Part shown: piece after piece, positions 23,096-34,979 of the stretch
How the letters are laid out: each line of letters opens with the position of its first letter
Numbering within the stretch: the stretch's first letter is position 1
Source: Cordia subcordata
Lineage: Eukaryota > Streptophyta > Magnoliopsida > Boraginales > Cordiaceae
Direction of reading: 5' to 3'
Assembly: GCA_028554755.1 (NCBI GenBank)
Contig: JAPTOF010000017.1
Span: 1,364,001-1,428,000, forward strand
Length of the DNA: 64,000 nucleotides
Program-made: the position numbers and the translations under genes
Notes under the pieces: generated by a model
Databases searched by the model: none
What the model was told of the DNA's origin: nothing
Seen by the model: only the letters and a program-made list of their open reading frames with translations

Positions 23096-25560
23096 TTTTT
23101 TTTTTGCTAGGTAAGCAAGGACTTGTATTAATCACAAAAGAAACTACAACAATGGCCTCAAAGGCTACTCTGCGAATCTAGAGTCAAGATTCCATCTATG
23201 ACAAAAAAATTTATCAGAAGTCCTCTCTTTATAATTGCTTAACCTGTTAATAGTGTGCCTAACATCAAACGCAATTGTGTCGCACAGCTGTTCCTCTGTC
23301 CATGCTTGTCTCTAAAAGATCTTTCTGTTGCGTTCCATTCAAATATGAAAGATGGTTGGCTCAAAGCTTAATTTGATGATAAGATTTCTAAGGTTATAGC
23401 TGTTGGGATTGTATGCTCTAAAGACCACTTGCATACGGATATCAAACTAGACATCTGATCATTGTTTATATTTATGAGCATTTTGTATATATTGTCTTTG
23501 GTATATATGTGTGATACATTGTGTAAAAGTCCAATGGTATAATCCAATGATTTGGGTGCATAATGAGGCTAGATGTACAGTAGGTCCAAGTCTAGTTTTG
23601 GATATATCATAAAAAGTGTCCATAGCCGGATGGTAGTGTTGGGTGCTTTATAAAAAATAAGGCTATAGTGGGCAAATCTCCTGATAGAGGTGATCTACCT
23701 AGGTTATTGGAAGGTCTTTCCAAACTTCACTCCTAGTGCATATGTGATGCATTGGATAGAACCACAGTGAGTATGTCTTCTAGAACCGTGCCATCATTTA
23801 TAGAAGACAAGATACTCACAGCTTCTGAGTGATCAATGCTCTTAATCTTGAGTATGTGTGGATGAACTGGTGAAGTTAGGATGCATCACTTTGATATACT
23901 TTGAGATAAGGTCTTGAGTGATAAGATTGTCTGTCTCGTACATTAGGTGTTGTATTCTAAACAATCAGGACATGTATGTTCAACAGTAGAGTCTATGAGT
24001 CCTCTTGGATTTGTCCTATTAGTCATCATGAATTTAGATATAGTAATATCACCCTTTAGGGGCATATCAGTCATTTGGTTGTAAGTCTCTCTCTATATCA
24101 AAAGATCCGTGACTAAGTGGTGATCACTTCTTGAACTAGGGATTCCAAGGTTCCAGATGTAGTATTGAAGCTGATGGTGCCTTTTAGATTGGTCTTGACT
24201 ATGAGTATACATATAGGGGCATTTTGGTCATTTCGCTCAATTGGTCAAAGACAAAGTTTACTTCATGTAACAAGCTCTTGCCTAGCTGATAATTATTCTT
24301 GGAGTGCGGCTTTGGTCTTTGGTGTAGTAGACAGAAGTCAAAGTGGCCACGATGTCGCCAAAGTGGTGGTAAAGGTATTTTGGTTATTTTATGAGCCAAG
24401 GATAATTATATCTTTTGGTTCCTTGACTAGCAATTTTTCTATTGGATACATAATTAAGGAAATTAATATGTGGGTTGCTTAATTAAGATTTGAGTTTAGA
24501 AATTAAAAAGCGGGTCTTCTTAATATAACATATGGATATCTTAATTGGATAAGTAGGGACTACATGGGAGATATTTAATATGTGCATGATATAGAATATT
24601 TAGATGTCCTTTTATCCCAAAGGAATATTTGTTATCTAGAAAGTTTAATGATGGGTGTTGAGAGGATTACAATATTCCTTAGATCTTATCCTTTTAGGGT
24701 AAACTTAGTACTATATATAGTGCTAGATGAGCATGACCCATTTTTCAGCCTCCTTGATATTCTCTCTCTTGGAGTGTGTGCAGTATTTTTTGCACACTAG
24801 CATCAAGAGCACACACTAGATCTATTTTCCTCATTTTGGCCTAATATTTAGCTTGCCCACTCTATAGCTAAGTGTATCCTAGTTGTCGAAAAAGGGATAT
24901 AGTGGAAAAAACCAAGAAGAAGCTATTACGAGGAAGATCTAATGCAAAGAGGCCACTAGTTTTCGAATCACACATCAAGGGTAATGATATCTTCATCTAT
25001 ACTTGTTTGTCTTTATGTGGTTGCATTGATTCCTATGTGTATAACATTTTTTTGTGCTATATTCTTCTATCATATCTCAATTATGGGTTAAAAATTAAAA
25101 TTCAGAACTTAATCTTGTATGTGGTAATAGCATATTTGATCCAACAGTAACCTGAGCATTTACTGTTAATCCATGGGGTAACTCCATCCCAACTATGAAT
25201 CTAATAAGGACTTTTGGCCATCTTCATCACCTTACACCAAATTCTATGACCAAAGCTACATTCAAATAAAGATGGTCTTTGTGTTTAGCTCCCCTTCTAC
25301 AGTAGGTACAGTTCACATCAACATTTAATTCCCAAGTTGCGAGTCTTTGTTTGGTGGGAAGTCTATTATGCCAAGCAATCTAGGTGTAAAAATTGTGTTT
25401 AGGTATAGATTCCTAAACCACACCATCTGAACCTAATCAACAGGGATAGGCAAACCACAAAGTGAACATAACATTAGGTTAGCCCAGTTGAATAATACAA
25501 TCATTTTGTCTCTCACAAGGCTTGAAGTTTCCAAGTCCTTACGTGAGACACATGAAGAGG
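23096..25560 (-). mobile_element. LINE 3' portion with zf-RVT domain (degenerate), split by a solo LTR
   Basis: The minus-strand translation of 25250-25390 gives WHNRLPTKQRLATWE, followed after a short gap by CTYCRRGAKHKDHLYL. This is the reverse-transcriptase zinc-binding (zf-RVT) domain at the end of plant L1-type LINE polyproteins. Beyond the LTR inserted at 23401-25146 the element continues with FEPTIFHIWMERNRKIF and ends in a poly-A run (T run 23096-23105 on +). Stops and frameshifts are present, so it is dead. Confidence 0.7.
23401..25146. mobile_element. Solo LTR, copia-like (family A, copy 1)
   Basis: A 1746-bp block starting TGTTGGGATTG and ending GATCCAACA, with the TGTTGG/CCAACA inverted ends usual for copia LTRs. 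It shares long ordered homology with 61589-63497 (for example TACAGTAGGTCCAAGTCTAG, GGTGATCTACCTAGGT, CTCTTAATCTTGAGTAT). The flanks ATAGC and GTAAC agree at only 3 of 5 bases, so the target duplication is decayed. It sits inside a LINE. Confidence 0.75.
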
Positions 25561-26610
25561 GGTTCATTTGGCTATCTGAGTAAGCCTTTGATGGGCCTCT
25601 TATAACCTGGACCAACAAGAATGTTGGACATCTACTTAGGGCTTTCTCTGATGGGCCTCTTTTAACCTAGACCACAAGAATGTTGGACATCTACTTAGGG
25701 CTTCCAGACTAGACCACGTTCTTGTGTATGGATCTTGGGTCTCAACTTTTTGTGATTCCTCTCTTGTGGTTGACATGCCAGGCAATTCGGACCACTCACC
25801 ACTTTGCCTCACAACAGCAGTCTGCCCTCAAACACACCCCAAACCTTTCGAGTTCTTTAATGCTTAGGCCTTCGACCTTAACTTTTGAAGTGTTGCTAGC
25901 AGGGCATGGAATATCATTGTCCAAGTTCTCCTCTCTTTAAGGTTTGTATGTAACTAAAGAAGGAGAAAAGAGAATTGAAGGTTTTCAATGGGAAATATTT
26001 CTGCAACATACCAGGACAAATTGAAGAAATTTGCCTAAAACTTGATATTACTCAAAATCATATATTCATGGGTAATTTGTCTGAGACCTTTCGAACTGAA
26101 GAAAAGGATTTGGTTAGAAAATTGAGGATTTTCACTCAGCGGAGCAGAGAATTTGGAAGCAAAAAGCTCGAGTACAGTAGCTTTGTGAGGGTGATGCCAA
26201 TACTCAATTTTCTTCAATTACGAGAGGGGTAGGTATGCCAGAAACATTGTTAGGAAACTCAAGGATTCTAATGGCAACTGGTTGGAGTATGCCAAGGAGA
26301 TTGGTGATAAGGCAGCTAATATTTTATGAATCTCCTTGACAAATTTGAAAATACTTACAAAGGTAGCCCTTCTAGCTTAAGGAATCTTCTCCATTCTACC
26401 ATCAGTTTTAAAGATGCTCTTGAACTCATCAAAATAGTGTCTGAAATTGAAGTGAAGAATGCTCTTTTTGGTATTAACAGTAACAAGAGTCCAGGCCTAG
26501 ATGGTTTTAGTTCGCACTTCTTTAAAGTTACGTGGGACATTATGGATCGAGATGTCATATATGTTGTTACGTCTTTCTTCTCCAATCCTGGTATGCTTCC
26601 TTAACTCAAC
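25561..26610 (+). mobile_element. LINE fragment: endonuclease end and start of reverse transcriptase (degenerate)
   Basis: Plus-strand translation gives GPLITWTNKNVGHLLRA, then SRLDHVLVYGSWVSTFCDSS and GNSDHSPLCL, the end of an L1-type AP endonuclease with its SDHSP motif. This is followed by KLKDSNGNWLEYAKEIGDKA and NALFGINSNKSPGLDGFSSH, the first conserved block of the LINE reverse transcriptase. Stops interrupt it and it breaks off near 26610, before the catalytic motifs. It is oriented opposite to the LINE at 23096-25560. Confidence 0.8.
25590..25708 (+). repeat. 60-bp tandem duplication inside the LINE endonuclease
   Basis: The block beginning GATGGGCCTCTTATAACCTG occurs at 25590 and, with few changes and one missing base, at 25650. 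The duplication breaks the reading frame and is specific to this copy. Confidence 0.85.
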
Positions 26611-26696
26611 ATCACCACTTTTTTTATTATGGCAGCAAAAGAACATTAAATAATGATTTTGCAATTATAAATTTGTAGGATTTCCATCCATTTAGG

Positions 26697-27150
26697 CCAA
26701 CTCCAACAAAGCCCCTAAACCACAAAACCCTTATATTTAGGGAAGTTATTGGTGATAATGTACTATAACAGCTCCCTTATTTACAGTCTATTTGGATTGG
26801 CTTTTAACAACTTTTGGAATTTTTCTTGATAACCTAAAAATTCTGGCTAAAATAAAAAACTGTATTTGAGGTTTTTTTTTTTTTAGTGTTTTAGCTTTTT
26901 TGGAAGCTAAATAATATAGTTATTGCAAAAATAATGTAATGTTTTAAAAAAATTCCTGAAAAAATAAAAAAGCCAATTCAAACAGGCCCTTAATCCCCTA
27001 TATTTTCGGTGTTCTTCCAATCCCAAACTAAAATACCCATATATAGGGATCTTTTCATCCCCAAAGTCATCCCCAAACCCCATCCTTGTAGTTGCCAATT
27101 GCAATAGTTATGAAGGCCTTAAAAAATAGAAGAGTTGTTGGAGTGAAACT
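26697..27150. mobile_element. Possible outer MITE (CCAACTCCAACAA ends) hosting a second MITE
   Basis: Left end near 26697 reads GGCCAACTCCAACAAAGCCC. The right end near 27130-27150, read on the minus strand, has CACTCCAACAACTC. The flanks of the nested MITE at 26787-26989 read as one continuous C/T-rich sequence when it is removed. No target duplication confirmed. Confidence 0.4.
26787..26989. mobile_element. MITE of the TTTGGATTGGCTTTT family, copy 2
   Basis: Left end CTATTTGGATTGGCTTTT and right end AAAAGCCAATTCAAACAGGC form an inverted repeat. The ends match the copies at 7358-7585 and 58508-58725; the interior is shorter and more diverged. Confidence 0.6.
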
Positions 27151-27429
27151 AAAATAGAAATTCATTAAGGTGGATGACTAGCAAGTATTTCTCCTATTCA
27201 GTGCGAATCTAACTCCTTTTTAAACTAGCCACTAGATTCTAACTACCAAGTTCTATCACAAATGAATCATTTTTTGTGCTATTCCTTACATGTTGATATG
27301 GAAAACTAGTTAGCTCATTTGCCAAGCCACAAGCCAACTCAAAACACTCCAATTGACATGGTGACAAATGCTTCTGATTTTCATCACTCATCTTAGCCAA
27401 GCATCAAGCAAAGCTTCTATGGAGCAACT

Positions 27430-29045
27430 TCATTGAAAGAGAAAAACTTCTTTTGAAAACTTTAGCAGCCAAACTCTTTAGTTCAAGCTTTGCCTCCTCA
27501 AGTAGCTTGGGCATCAAAACTGGATTGGCAAAAAACAAATCTAGGCAATTCACTTATTCTCCTAAACTTGATTTTCATGAACCTATGAAAATGGAATTAT
27601 TGTGTACCCATCGGTTGATGTGTTTGAAAAGGAGATGGCTATCGGAGATGTTGTCTTATTGGTCAATTTTTGGATAGACCACCTCCCTTTTTCTGATAAG
27701 GAGAACTATCGATTTTAATTGAAAAAAGAAATAAATTGCCTGCTCCGGTAGCTTGGGCATCAAAATTGGATTGGCAAAAAACAAATATGGGTAACTTCAC
27801 TTATTCTCCTAAACTTGATTTTCATGAACTTGTTGAAGAAAATGGAATTATTGGTGTTGCCCACCGGTTGATGTGTTTGAAGAAGACATGACCATTGGAG
27901 ATGTTGTCTTATTGGTTAATTTTTGGATAGGCCACTTCCTTTTTCTGTTCAAGAGAATTGTTGAGTTTAATTAAAAAAAATAGAAACGTTGAAATTAAGT
28001 CAGTTGAAAATGGCCTCTTTATGTTTAAATTTGAAAGTGATGAATATCTAATCAAGTTATGGAGTAATTATAGCATGTTAATTACCGTTCACTTTTATTT
28101 AGAAGATGGGATGCTAATGCTCAAATGTTGAATTTTAGTTGAGAAAATGTAACAGTATAGGTTAAACTTAGGAAAGTGTGTTGCTAACTTATCACTATAA
28201 AAAGATTGAGTTATATTGTTAGTACCGTCGGTGTCCTCTTACAAATGGACAAACTTATAGAACCTGAAATTTTGTTGAGTTCACAAGGGTTTGTATGGAG
28301 ATAGATCCTTCAAAAAACTCGTCAAATTTCATATTTGTAAAGTCAAGAAATGGTGAATAGACAAAAGTTGACATTAAATATGCTTTGAAGCCCCTTGTTT
28401 ATCCCTCATGCAAGATAATGATCATTTTCAACAACATGTTTGAATGCACCTCAAATTAATGCAATCGAGCACTTTTCTTGGGATGATAAGAATGAGGGTG
28501 AATGGAAAAACACCAAAGACCAAAAGAATGTGGAGGAGGACTACAAATATGGATCAAACACCATTCTGAAGTGTTGTTCTTACTCCAAAAGTTGATCAAG
28601 CTCATAGTTTGGCTTATGGTCCTACAATTTCAACACTAAATAGCCAAATGGTTAGCAATCAGTTTGCTGCACTAAATTCAAATGAGGAGACTTTCATTGA
28701 AGATGGCAATAATGTATTGAATAAGAAAATGGATAGCTTGGGTCAAGATAGAAATGGATCCGATGGGGTAACCCAAACTGTGACACAAAATGAATTAGAT
28801 AAGAAAAATGAGCATGTTGAAGGTGATATAGTTATTGATGGGGAGGGGGTAAGAATTGAAGACCTGATATGTGGTGCCTCCCTAGGTTTACTTGCATCAC
28901 CTCCTAACAGTTCGATGGCTACTGCATCCTTGAGTTGTTTCTCTCGTTTCTTTCCAATTGTTGCTTTGTTTTGTTTCTTCTATTTTTTGTAGCCATGGAA
29001 AACTTTGGTTGGGCTTTAGACCCATTTGTTAGTTTTCGTTTCTCT
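27430..29045 (+). mobile_element. LINE ORF1-like remnant (gag-like), degenerate
   Basis: Open stretches at 27453-27677 and 28609-28992 plus broken frames between them read like the ORF1 of plant LINEs. One part resembles a DUF4283-type segment (FKFESDEYLIKLWSNYSM, starting near 28020). It is followed by a low-complexity acidic stretch starting MVSNQFAALNSNEETF. There are many stops and a 246-bp internal duplication. Its probable 3' continuation lies beyond the nested stack, from 48281. Confidence 0.5.
27490..27985 (+). repeat. 246-bp tandem duplication in the LINE ORF1 remnant
   Basis: The sequence starting TAGCTTGGGCATCAAAA at 27503 recurs at 27749 and stays similar for about 240 bases (shared ACTTATTCTCCTAAACTTGA, GGAGATGTTGTCTTATTGGT). 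Confidence 0.85.
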
Positions 29046-29048
29046 GAA

Positions 29049-29223
29049 GATGGCAACTGGACCTGGACGGGCCCAGCCTAGCCCGGCCTGCATACTATAG
29101 TAGGTAGGCCAAGGTTGGGTTGGGTTTACTATATTTAATGGGCTTGGTTAGAGATATTTAGGCCCATTGGTTGGGCCCAGCTCAACCTGGCCCAATCCGC
29201 GAACCCAGCCTAAAACCACAGCC
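29049..29223. mobile_element. Left part of a GGCCC-rich terminal-inverted-repeat element
   Basis: Begins GATGGCAACTGGACCTGG; the inverse complement CCAGGCCCAGTTGCCATC ends at 48276. The stretch is dense in GGGCCCAGCC, TAGCCCGGCC and TTGGGCCCAGC motifs. It ends exactly where a copia-like LTR begins (29224), so the element was split by that insertion. The ends resemble non-autonomous hAT elements, but I find no 8-bp target duplication. Confidence 0.5.
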
Positions 29224-30795
29224 TGTTGGGAATGGTGTCCTAAAGTCATTCGTCTATTATAAACTTGGCATTGATTTGTACATGAATCGTGTTACTTTTA
29301 GCCTTACATTATATCATACATCTTCTCCTTAATTGTTAGATTATGCCGTAGTCTTTAGGATAACGCAATAGGGCTATATGAATGAGGGATAGCTCGGTTG
29401 TCCTTAAACCAAGTTCACAACCAAATAATAGAATCGATACTAAGACATTGATTCTATCAAGCATAGGTTATAGTGTGTCACTTGAGTTGGTTATTCCTAT
29501 GACCAAGGGGTGTAGAGATACTAGTGTGACACACAGTGAGGTATGGAGACATGCTCACTGAATATGACTCTATTACTAGCATCCTATGGTATGTACCTTA
29601 CTATCAAAGGACAACTTGTAGTGCACATGGATGTCGTATTTCCTCATACCTGGGACTACTATAGAGACTTGCAGATTACTCCCCATACTGTGGTACTGAT
29701 CTACCCATATTTCTAATTTGGTGACAAAAGGCTGCTGGGTATGGGCTAGTGCCACGAAGTCAATGTACAGGTCAAGATGGGATTGACCGCTCCGGGTACT
29801 AGAAGAATGATATTCTGCTTAGTCCTAATTCATTAACTTTGACCAAAATTTTCTACGTGATAAGTCACATGGTTACATCATGATGAGTCATGAGGAGATT
29901 AGGACTTGACATGGAATAATTGATCAGGGGTTTGATAGTTTACCATGCCCCTAGGGTTATTTCTAAATATCGAGCGTCATAGGGGATCCACTATAGTGCC
30001 CAAGTTAGTTGAATATTGCCTTACAACTATTTGGCTTATTCGGATGTCGGGAGCCGTTGTTTGGCGGTATCATTGATTAGTACAAGGATAATCCTTGTAT
30101 TACCTGTTTAACTTTGAACCTACAGAGTCACGCATATGGATGAGAATTAGTTGGAGTTTTGGCCATGTTGTAATAATTTTGGTCACGTTTAATTGTGAAT
30201 TAGATGTGGTATTATTTAATTATGAATTAAATAATGTTATGGGTAATTGACATTATAGATATTTAATTAAGAATTAAATATTATAATATTTAATCAGATA
30301 TTACAAGCCATAGAATTAATTTTGGTTATGTCGAGTTAGCATTGGATATGTGGATCAAATTAATTCATGGACTATTATTTATAAATTAAATGTAGATTAA
30401 TTTGGATTTTAATATGGATTTGAGAAGTCCATAATTCTAAGTCCAAAGTGTTGGACTTAGTGGGCTAAGGTATGAGCTTTATAGAAAGCCCATGTCTCTC
30501 TATATAAAGAGAATTCACACTTTTCTACGTATGATGATTTTTGAGAAAAACCTGATCCCAAAAATTAGTTATCAGAGTTCTATCCCAAACCTTAAACTAA
30601 AATAGCCTCCTTCAACAATTTTTGATAGCGTGTGAAGTGAAGAAGCTCAATGCTTCTGCAAGGCAATTTTAGAAACTAGGTTAAGGGAATTCGCACGTTT
30701 TTAAGTTAGTCTTATACTCTTTTCTTGAAATTTTTAATTAAGAGCTTGATCCTGTGCGTGGGAAAATTCGAAGAAAGTCTCCCCGATTTCCAACA
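29224..30795 (+). mobile_element. 5' LTR of a copia-like element (1572 bp)
   Basis: Starts TGTTGGGAATGG and ends TTTCCAACA, with the 6-bp inverted ends TGTTGG/CCAACA. It is followed after one base by the primer binding site TGGTATCAGAGCC. A diverged partner LTR starts at 46054. A TATATAAAGAG motif near 30500 could be the LTR's own TATA box. Confidence 0.85.
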
Positions 30796-30796
30796 G

Positions 30797-30809
30797 TGGT
30801 ATCAGAGCC
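30797..30809 (+). promoter_or_regulatory. Primer binding site, initiator-Met tRNA type
   Basis: TGGTATCAGAGCC is the standard plant copia primer site, complementary to the 3' end of the initiator tRNA-Met. It lies one base after the 5' LTR. Confidence 0.9.
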
Positions 30810-31490
30810 AGGTTCTTTTAATCTATTTGATTGATTTTATTGCACAATTTTATCTTTTATATGTGTATGAGATACACTTATATTGAATAAGCCTATATTT
30901 CATAAGTGTAATCAAATTACATGTTCTATGCCCAAAACTATGTATTGCATTCAAAATGTAATGTTGTCGTCTTTAATGCATCGAAAGAAGTTTCAATGTG
31001 TGTTATCATATTTTAATGCCTTTAGTGCCATCTTTTATCACCTTATTTAATTGATGGATTTGTATTGTTATCTCATGATGTTTTGCACATCCATGGAATT
31101 CTTTATGTTCTGTAGCCATGGCAATTAAAGAAGAAAGTAGTGCTTCTTATTTTCTTTAGGCTACTGCATTGATTAAAAAATAAATAAATAATTTTTTTTG
31201 AAGTCTTATTTCTTAGATGATTGGGGTAGTAGATGGTGGTTCTTGATGGTCACAGATAATGGTATCTTGTAGAGTCAGTGAAGCATCCTAGAACAAAAAA
31301 GCGTTTTTCTGATTTATTAAAAAAAAATTCTTTTATCAAATATGTTCTTGAATCAAATTTAAAAAACAAATGGTTTTTTTTTTTAATTGTAATGTCTTGA
31401 GGCCGAGATTGAGAAGGATAGTTCTTCTCATGACTATAATTTATTTAATATTTTTTTTAATGGAAGCAAGTTCTGATCCCATGACCAGAT

Positions 31491-31575
31491 TATCACCATA
31501 ATAGTGCACTGTTGGTTGGCTTATTATCTATTTATCACCATAACAGTGCACTTGCTGGTTGGCCTATTATCTATG
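31491..31575. repeat. 42-bp tandem duplication
   Basis: TATCACCATAAxAGTGCACT...GGTTGGC occurs at 31491 and 31533 with few differences. Confidence 0.8.
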
Positions 31576-32239
31576 TTTGTAAGCAAGGCTTGTCTGCTTA
31601 TATAATCAGACTTATACAAAATAAAGAAAAAAGAGGTCATTGCATTGTTTCAAACCTAGAACCTTTTGGACTTTATTGAGGCCTCTATACCATCTCAACT
31701 ACTATAGCTTTGATACACCATGTTTTATTTAACTTTAAGTGTTGTGGACTTTTTGATGAGCTTTGAACTTACTTTATTCTAATAGTATTCTCTTATGATA
31801 TTGGGCTTGTTAATTTTTGGATCTAAAGTTTTGTTTAGGCCAAGTTATGAAATATGGGCTTGAATTAATAATGAGTGGATGACTCAAATTTAATGGGCTC
31901 ATACTATTTTGGGTTGTGGATTTTTAATATTTTAAGGGCTTATAGGCTTATTGTTTTTAAAAGGTAATGGGTTTTTTTTTCAAAAGCTTATTGGGTCAAT
32001 TACATCGAGTTAGAACTAAATCTTTTTTTTAAAAAGTATAAAAAATTTTAACTTGACCTAATATTAAATTCTTTGTATTCTCAATTAAGCCCAACAAGTT
32101 TAGATTAAGTGTTAATCTAAATCAAATTATGGTAAATTATTTATTATAATTTCTCTAAGTTATTTTAGAATTAACTTAGATATTATGATATTATTTTATG
32201 AGCTCTTAATTTATCAAACATATGATTTTGATACTCAGT

Positions 32240-32600
32240 TATTTAAAAATGTCTTTAATTAATTAGGTAAGCCGTTCTTTTTTCAAAATTTTGATTTAAT
32301 CCTAATTAATTAGAAAGGATTTTTTAAAATAATTGGGAAATAATCCAACATTAGTCAAAAATTAAGATTTTGACTTCAATTAATTTAAAAGGAGTTTTAA
32401 TTAATTAGAAAGGCCCACAAATTAGTCAAATTTATGATTTTGACCCCAATTAACTCAAAATGAGTTTTAGTTAATTGGGTAAGTCCCCTACTTGATCAAA
32501 ATAGTGATTTTGATCTTAATTAATTACAAAGGAGTTTTTAATTAATTGAATTATGTCCTAATACTTGTCAAAATTGTGATTTTGACCACAATTGATTTTA
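32240..32600. repeat. About 71-bp tandem repeat, five units
   Basis: Units carry TTAATTAATT followed by a GTCAAAATT...GATTTTGAC block. The 'GATTT' landmark recurs near 32293, 32366, 32436, 32506 and 32578. Units are diverged, so the array is old. Confidence 0.75.
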
Positions 32601-33071
32601 AAAAATAATTAATTGGATGGATTGATTTAATATGATTAAATTGATCCAATGATTATGTGATAAAATCATGAAGTTTCTTTATGCCTTTTTACTATGATGT
32701 ATGACATATTTTGGTGTGGTTATGGGTTTGCATCTCATGCATGTTATTAAATATTTGTTTTCACTTATTGTAATTATTATTTGGGATTAAATTGGGCCTA
32801 CGAGCTCAGCCTTCTCTTCAATTCTGGTTGTAATCTCCTTTCCCAAGTGATATATCCCCTCCTTGTAGAAGGAGTTCTTCTTCTAGTTAATGTAATTAGT
32901 AGTTAAAGTGCGATCAAGACAAAAAGATGAAGACCAAGAACTAGAAGGCTTGGCCCTATCCAGGATTCCCAATATAGGTAATAATCTAGTTTACATGATA
33001 GAGTAGCCCATGATGGCTCTAGTGGGTCACACTAAGAAAGTCCATAACCACCCACATATGTTTATGTACGT

Positions 33072-33111
<40 letters not shown>

Positions 33112-34601
33112 TTGTGTGTCAATTGCAATTTATTAATTGGATTATTTAAAGGGTTTGGCTATTAGAACAAATGCGCTTATCATCTTCTCTAAATCCTCTA
33201 AATTATTAGGTCCATTAAGTGGTTTGGACATAGAGATGCCCAAATCATTGCCTCCTATTAAAGTAAATAATAATGGGCAAATGTTCTAATAAATGTTGGA
33301 GGCCTCCAGGCTTGGTTTTTATTGGAATATTGGGATTATTATTCACTATATGAAGCCTTTAGAATCCTTTCAGACCAATGATTAGGTGGGCTAACCTTAG
33401 TCGAACTTGCTCATTAAGTTTAAAGGTAGACCTTAGGAATTTATGTTAATAGTTTGACCTAATTGAGCTTTTCAATGGAGGACCTCAGTCCTATTAAAGA
33501 GATGCTTGAGGCAAAATTGACTACTGAGAGCTGTTTGGAGAAGCAATTGGTTATGAACTTACCAAGCAATGTCCATAAATAGGTCGACCTCAGTCGGGCT
33601 TATGTATAGCTGTTTTGGATCTCAGTACCCATTAAAGGGATCTGGATTTGGAAATCCCTTTGGATTAAAGGTAAAGGCTCTCAATCTGAATAAAATAGTA
33701 GGAGAATCCTTTAGATATTGGCCCATATTTTTAGAAATGATGATTCATATACAATGGCATGTTTACATTCTTTGTATTTGTTATTTGCTTTCATAAATCT
33801 CAATACATTATAGATGTATTACTATTTTATAATGATATAATTAATCACAATCACAAATGTGTTCTGTATATTCTAAACAAACTCATCATAAGTGAAGTCA
33901 ATTAGCTATAGGGTGTTGGGATGATTATCAATTAATTGATGAGGTATAAGGTTTGCAGTGAAAGATCATCTTCATAGCATATAGTACACATGCTAGATCT
34001 ACATTCAAAAGTTGGATGAGTCTTCCTACATATTTGATGCTAAAGAGAGACATAAAGATCTAATATGTTGTCTTTGACACTTAGTTGAGGGATGGAATGT
34101 TTATGTACAGTACAAGACAAAATAGATTGGGAAGCAAATGACACTTGACTACTTCCTTTAAGAAGATAATCGGATATATTATTCTTAATTGTCACCCTCT
34201 AATATCCTTTTCCTTCTTGAATTGGTTCAAGACATACAAGTCAATTGTTGACTATAGTGAACCTTTCGAGTTACTAAGTGTCTTTAAGATAACCGGTTTC
34301 TAGAGAGGACATCATTTCAGTTAAAGGTGCATCATCTGCTCAATTACTAAGTGAGGTTTAGAATCCCACTGAGTAGTAATTGGTTCACATGTAATACATC
34401 GCTAAATATCCAAACACTAGAAGAAGAAGACAAGTCTTTAAAGTCTAGTGTTGTTGTACCTTAGAGACTAAGTAGTAGGTGGTTGCTGCATGAGGTGTGT
34501 ATATGATAACACCTTGCAAATTCAATAGATCCTACTGGCTTGCTATAAGATACAAACAATTCTCTAAGTCATTATAGTGAAACTGTTGACTAGTAGAGAT
34601 A

Positions 34602-34700
34602 AACATGATATTAATATTATTATGAATAAGGTTACTATCATGCTCTGATAAACATGATATTAATGTTATTATGAATAAGGTTACTCTCATGCTTTGTAAA
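34602..34700. repeat. About 49-bp tandem duplication
   Basis: AAACATGATATTAATxTTAT, then GAATAAGGTTACT and CTCATGCT, occurs twice in direct succession. Confidence 0.8.
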
Positions 34701-34979
34701 CTAAAATAAGCTCATCCTTTTAACATAGCGTATATTAGCTAGGATAGTATGATTCTATGATCTAGTCATAGAAACAAATATCTTTCAAGTAAGTCTCTCG
34801 TTTGCCTAGAAGAGAATGAGATTCTTATATAATGGACTCCTAGTACTATACCATAGTTGAGTGGTATGTTAGAAAAGAGAAATCAAACACTGTCAGACAT
34901 AGTTTGATCTATTATGTGGCTTATGGTTGTGACCATATCCTTTGGAATGTATATTTGAGACAAGTGCTTATATGTTGAG

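Larger units (their letters stand above)
30796..34979 (+). mobile_element. Internal region (part 1) of the copia-like element, non-coding
   Basis: Follows the primer site but holds no gag, protease, integrase or reverse transcriptase that I can recognise in any frame. It contains a 42-bp tandem duplication (about 31491-31575), a 71-bp tandem repeat (about 32240-32600), a TA run (33078-33106) and a 49-bp duplication (about 34602-34700). The interior resumes at 44344 after a nested gypsy element. A non-coding interior makes this a LARD-like, non-autonomous element. Confidence 0.65.

Noticed and set aside
24165..24482. 105-codon plus-strand frame
   Set aside because: Inside the copia-like solo LTR; no domain.
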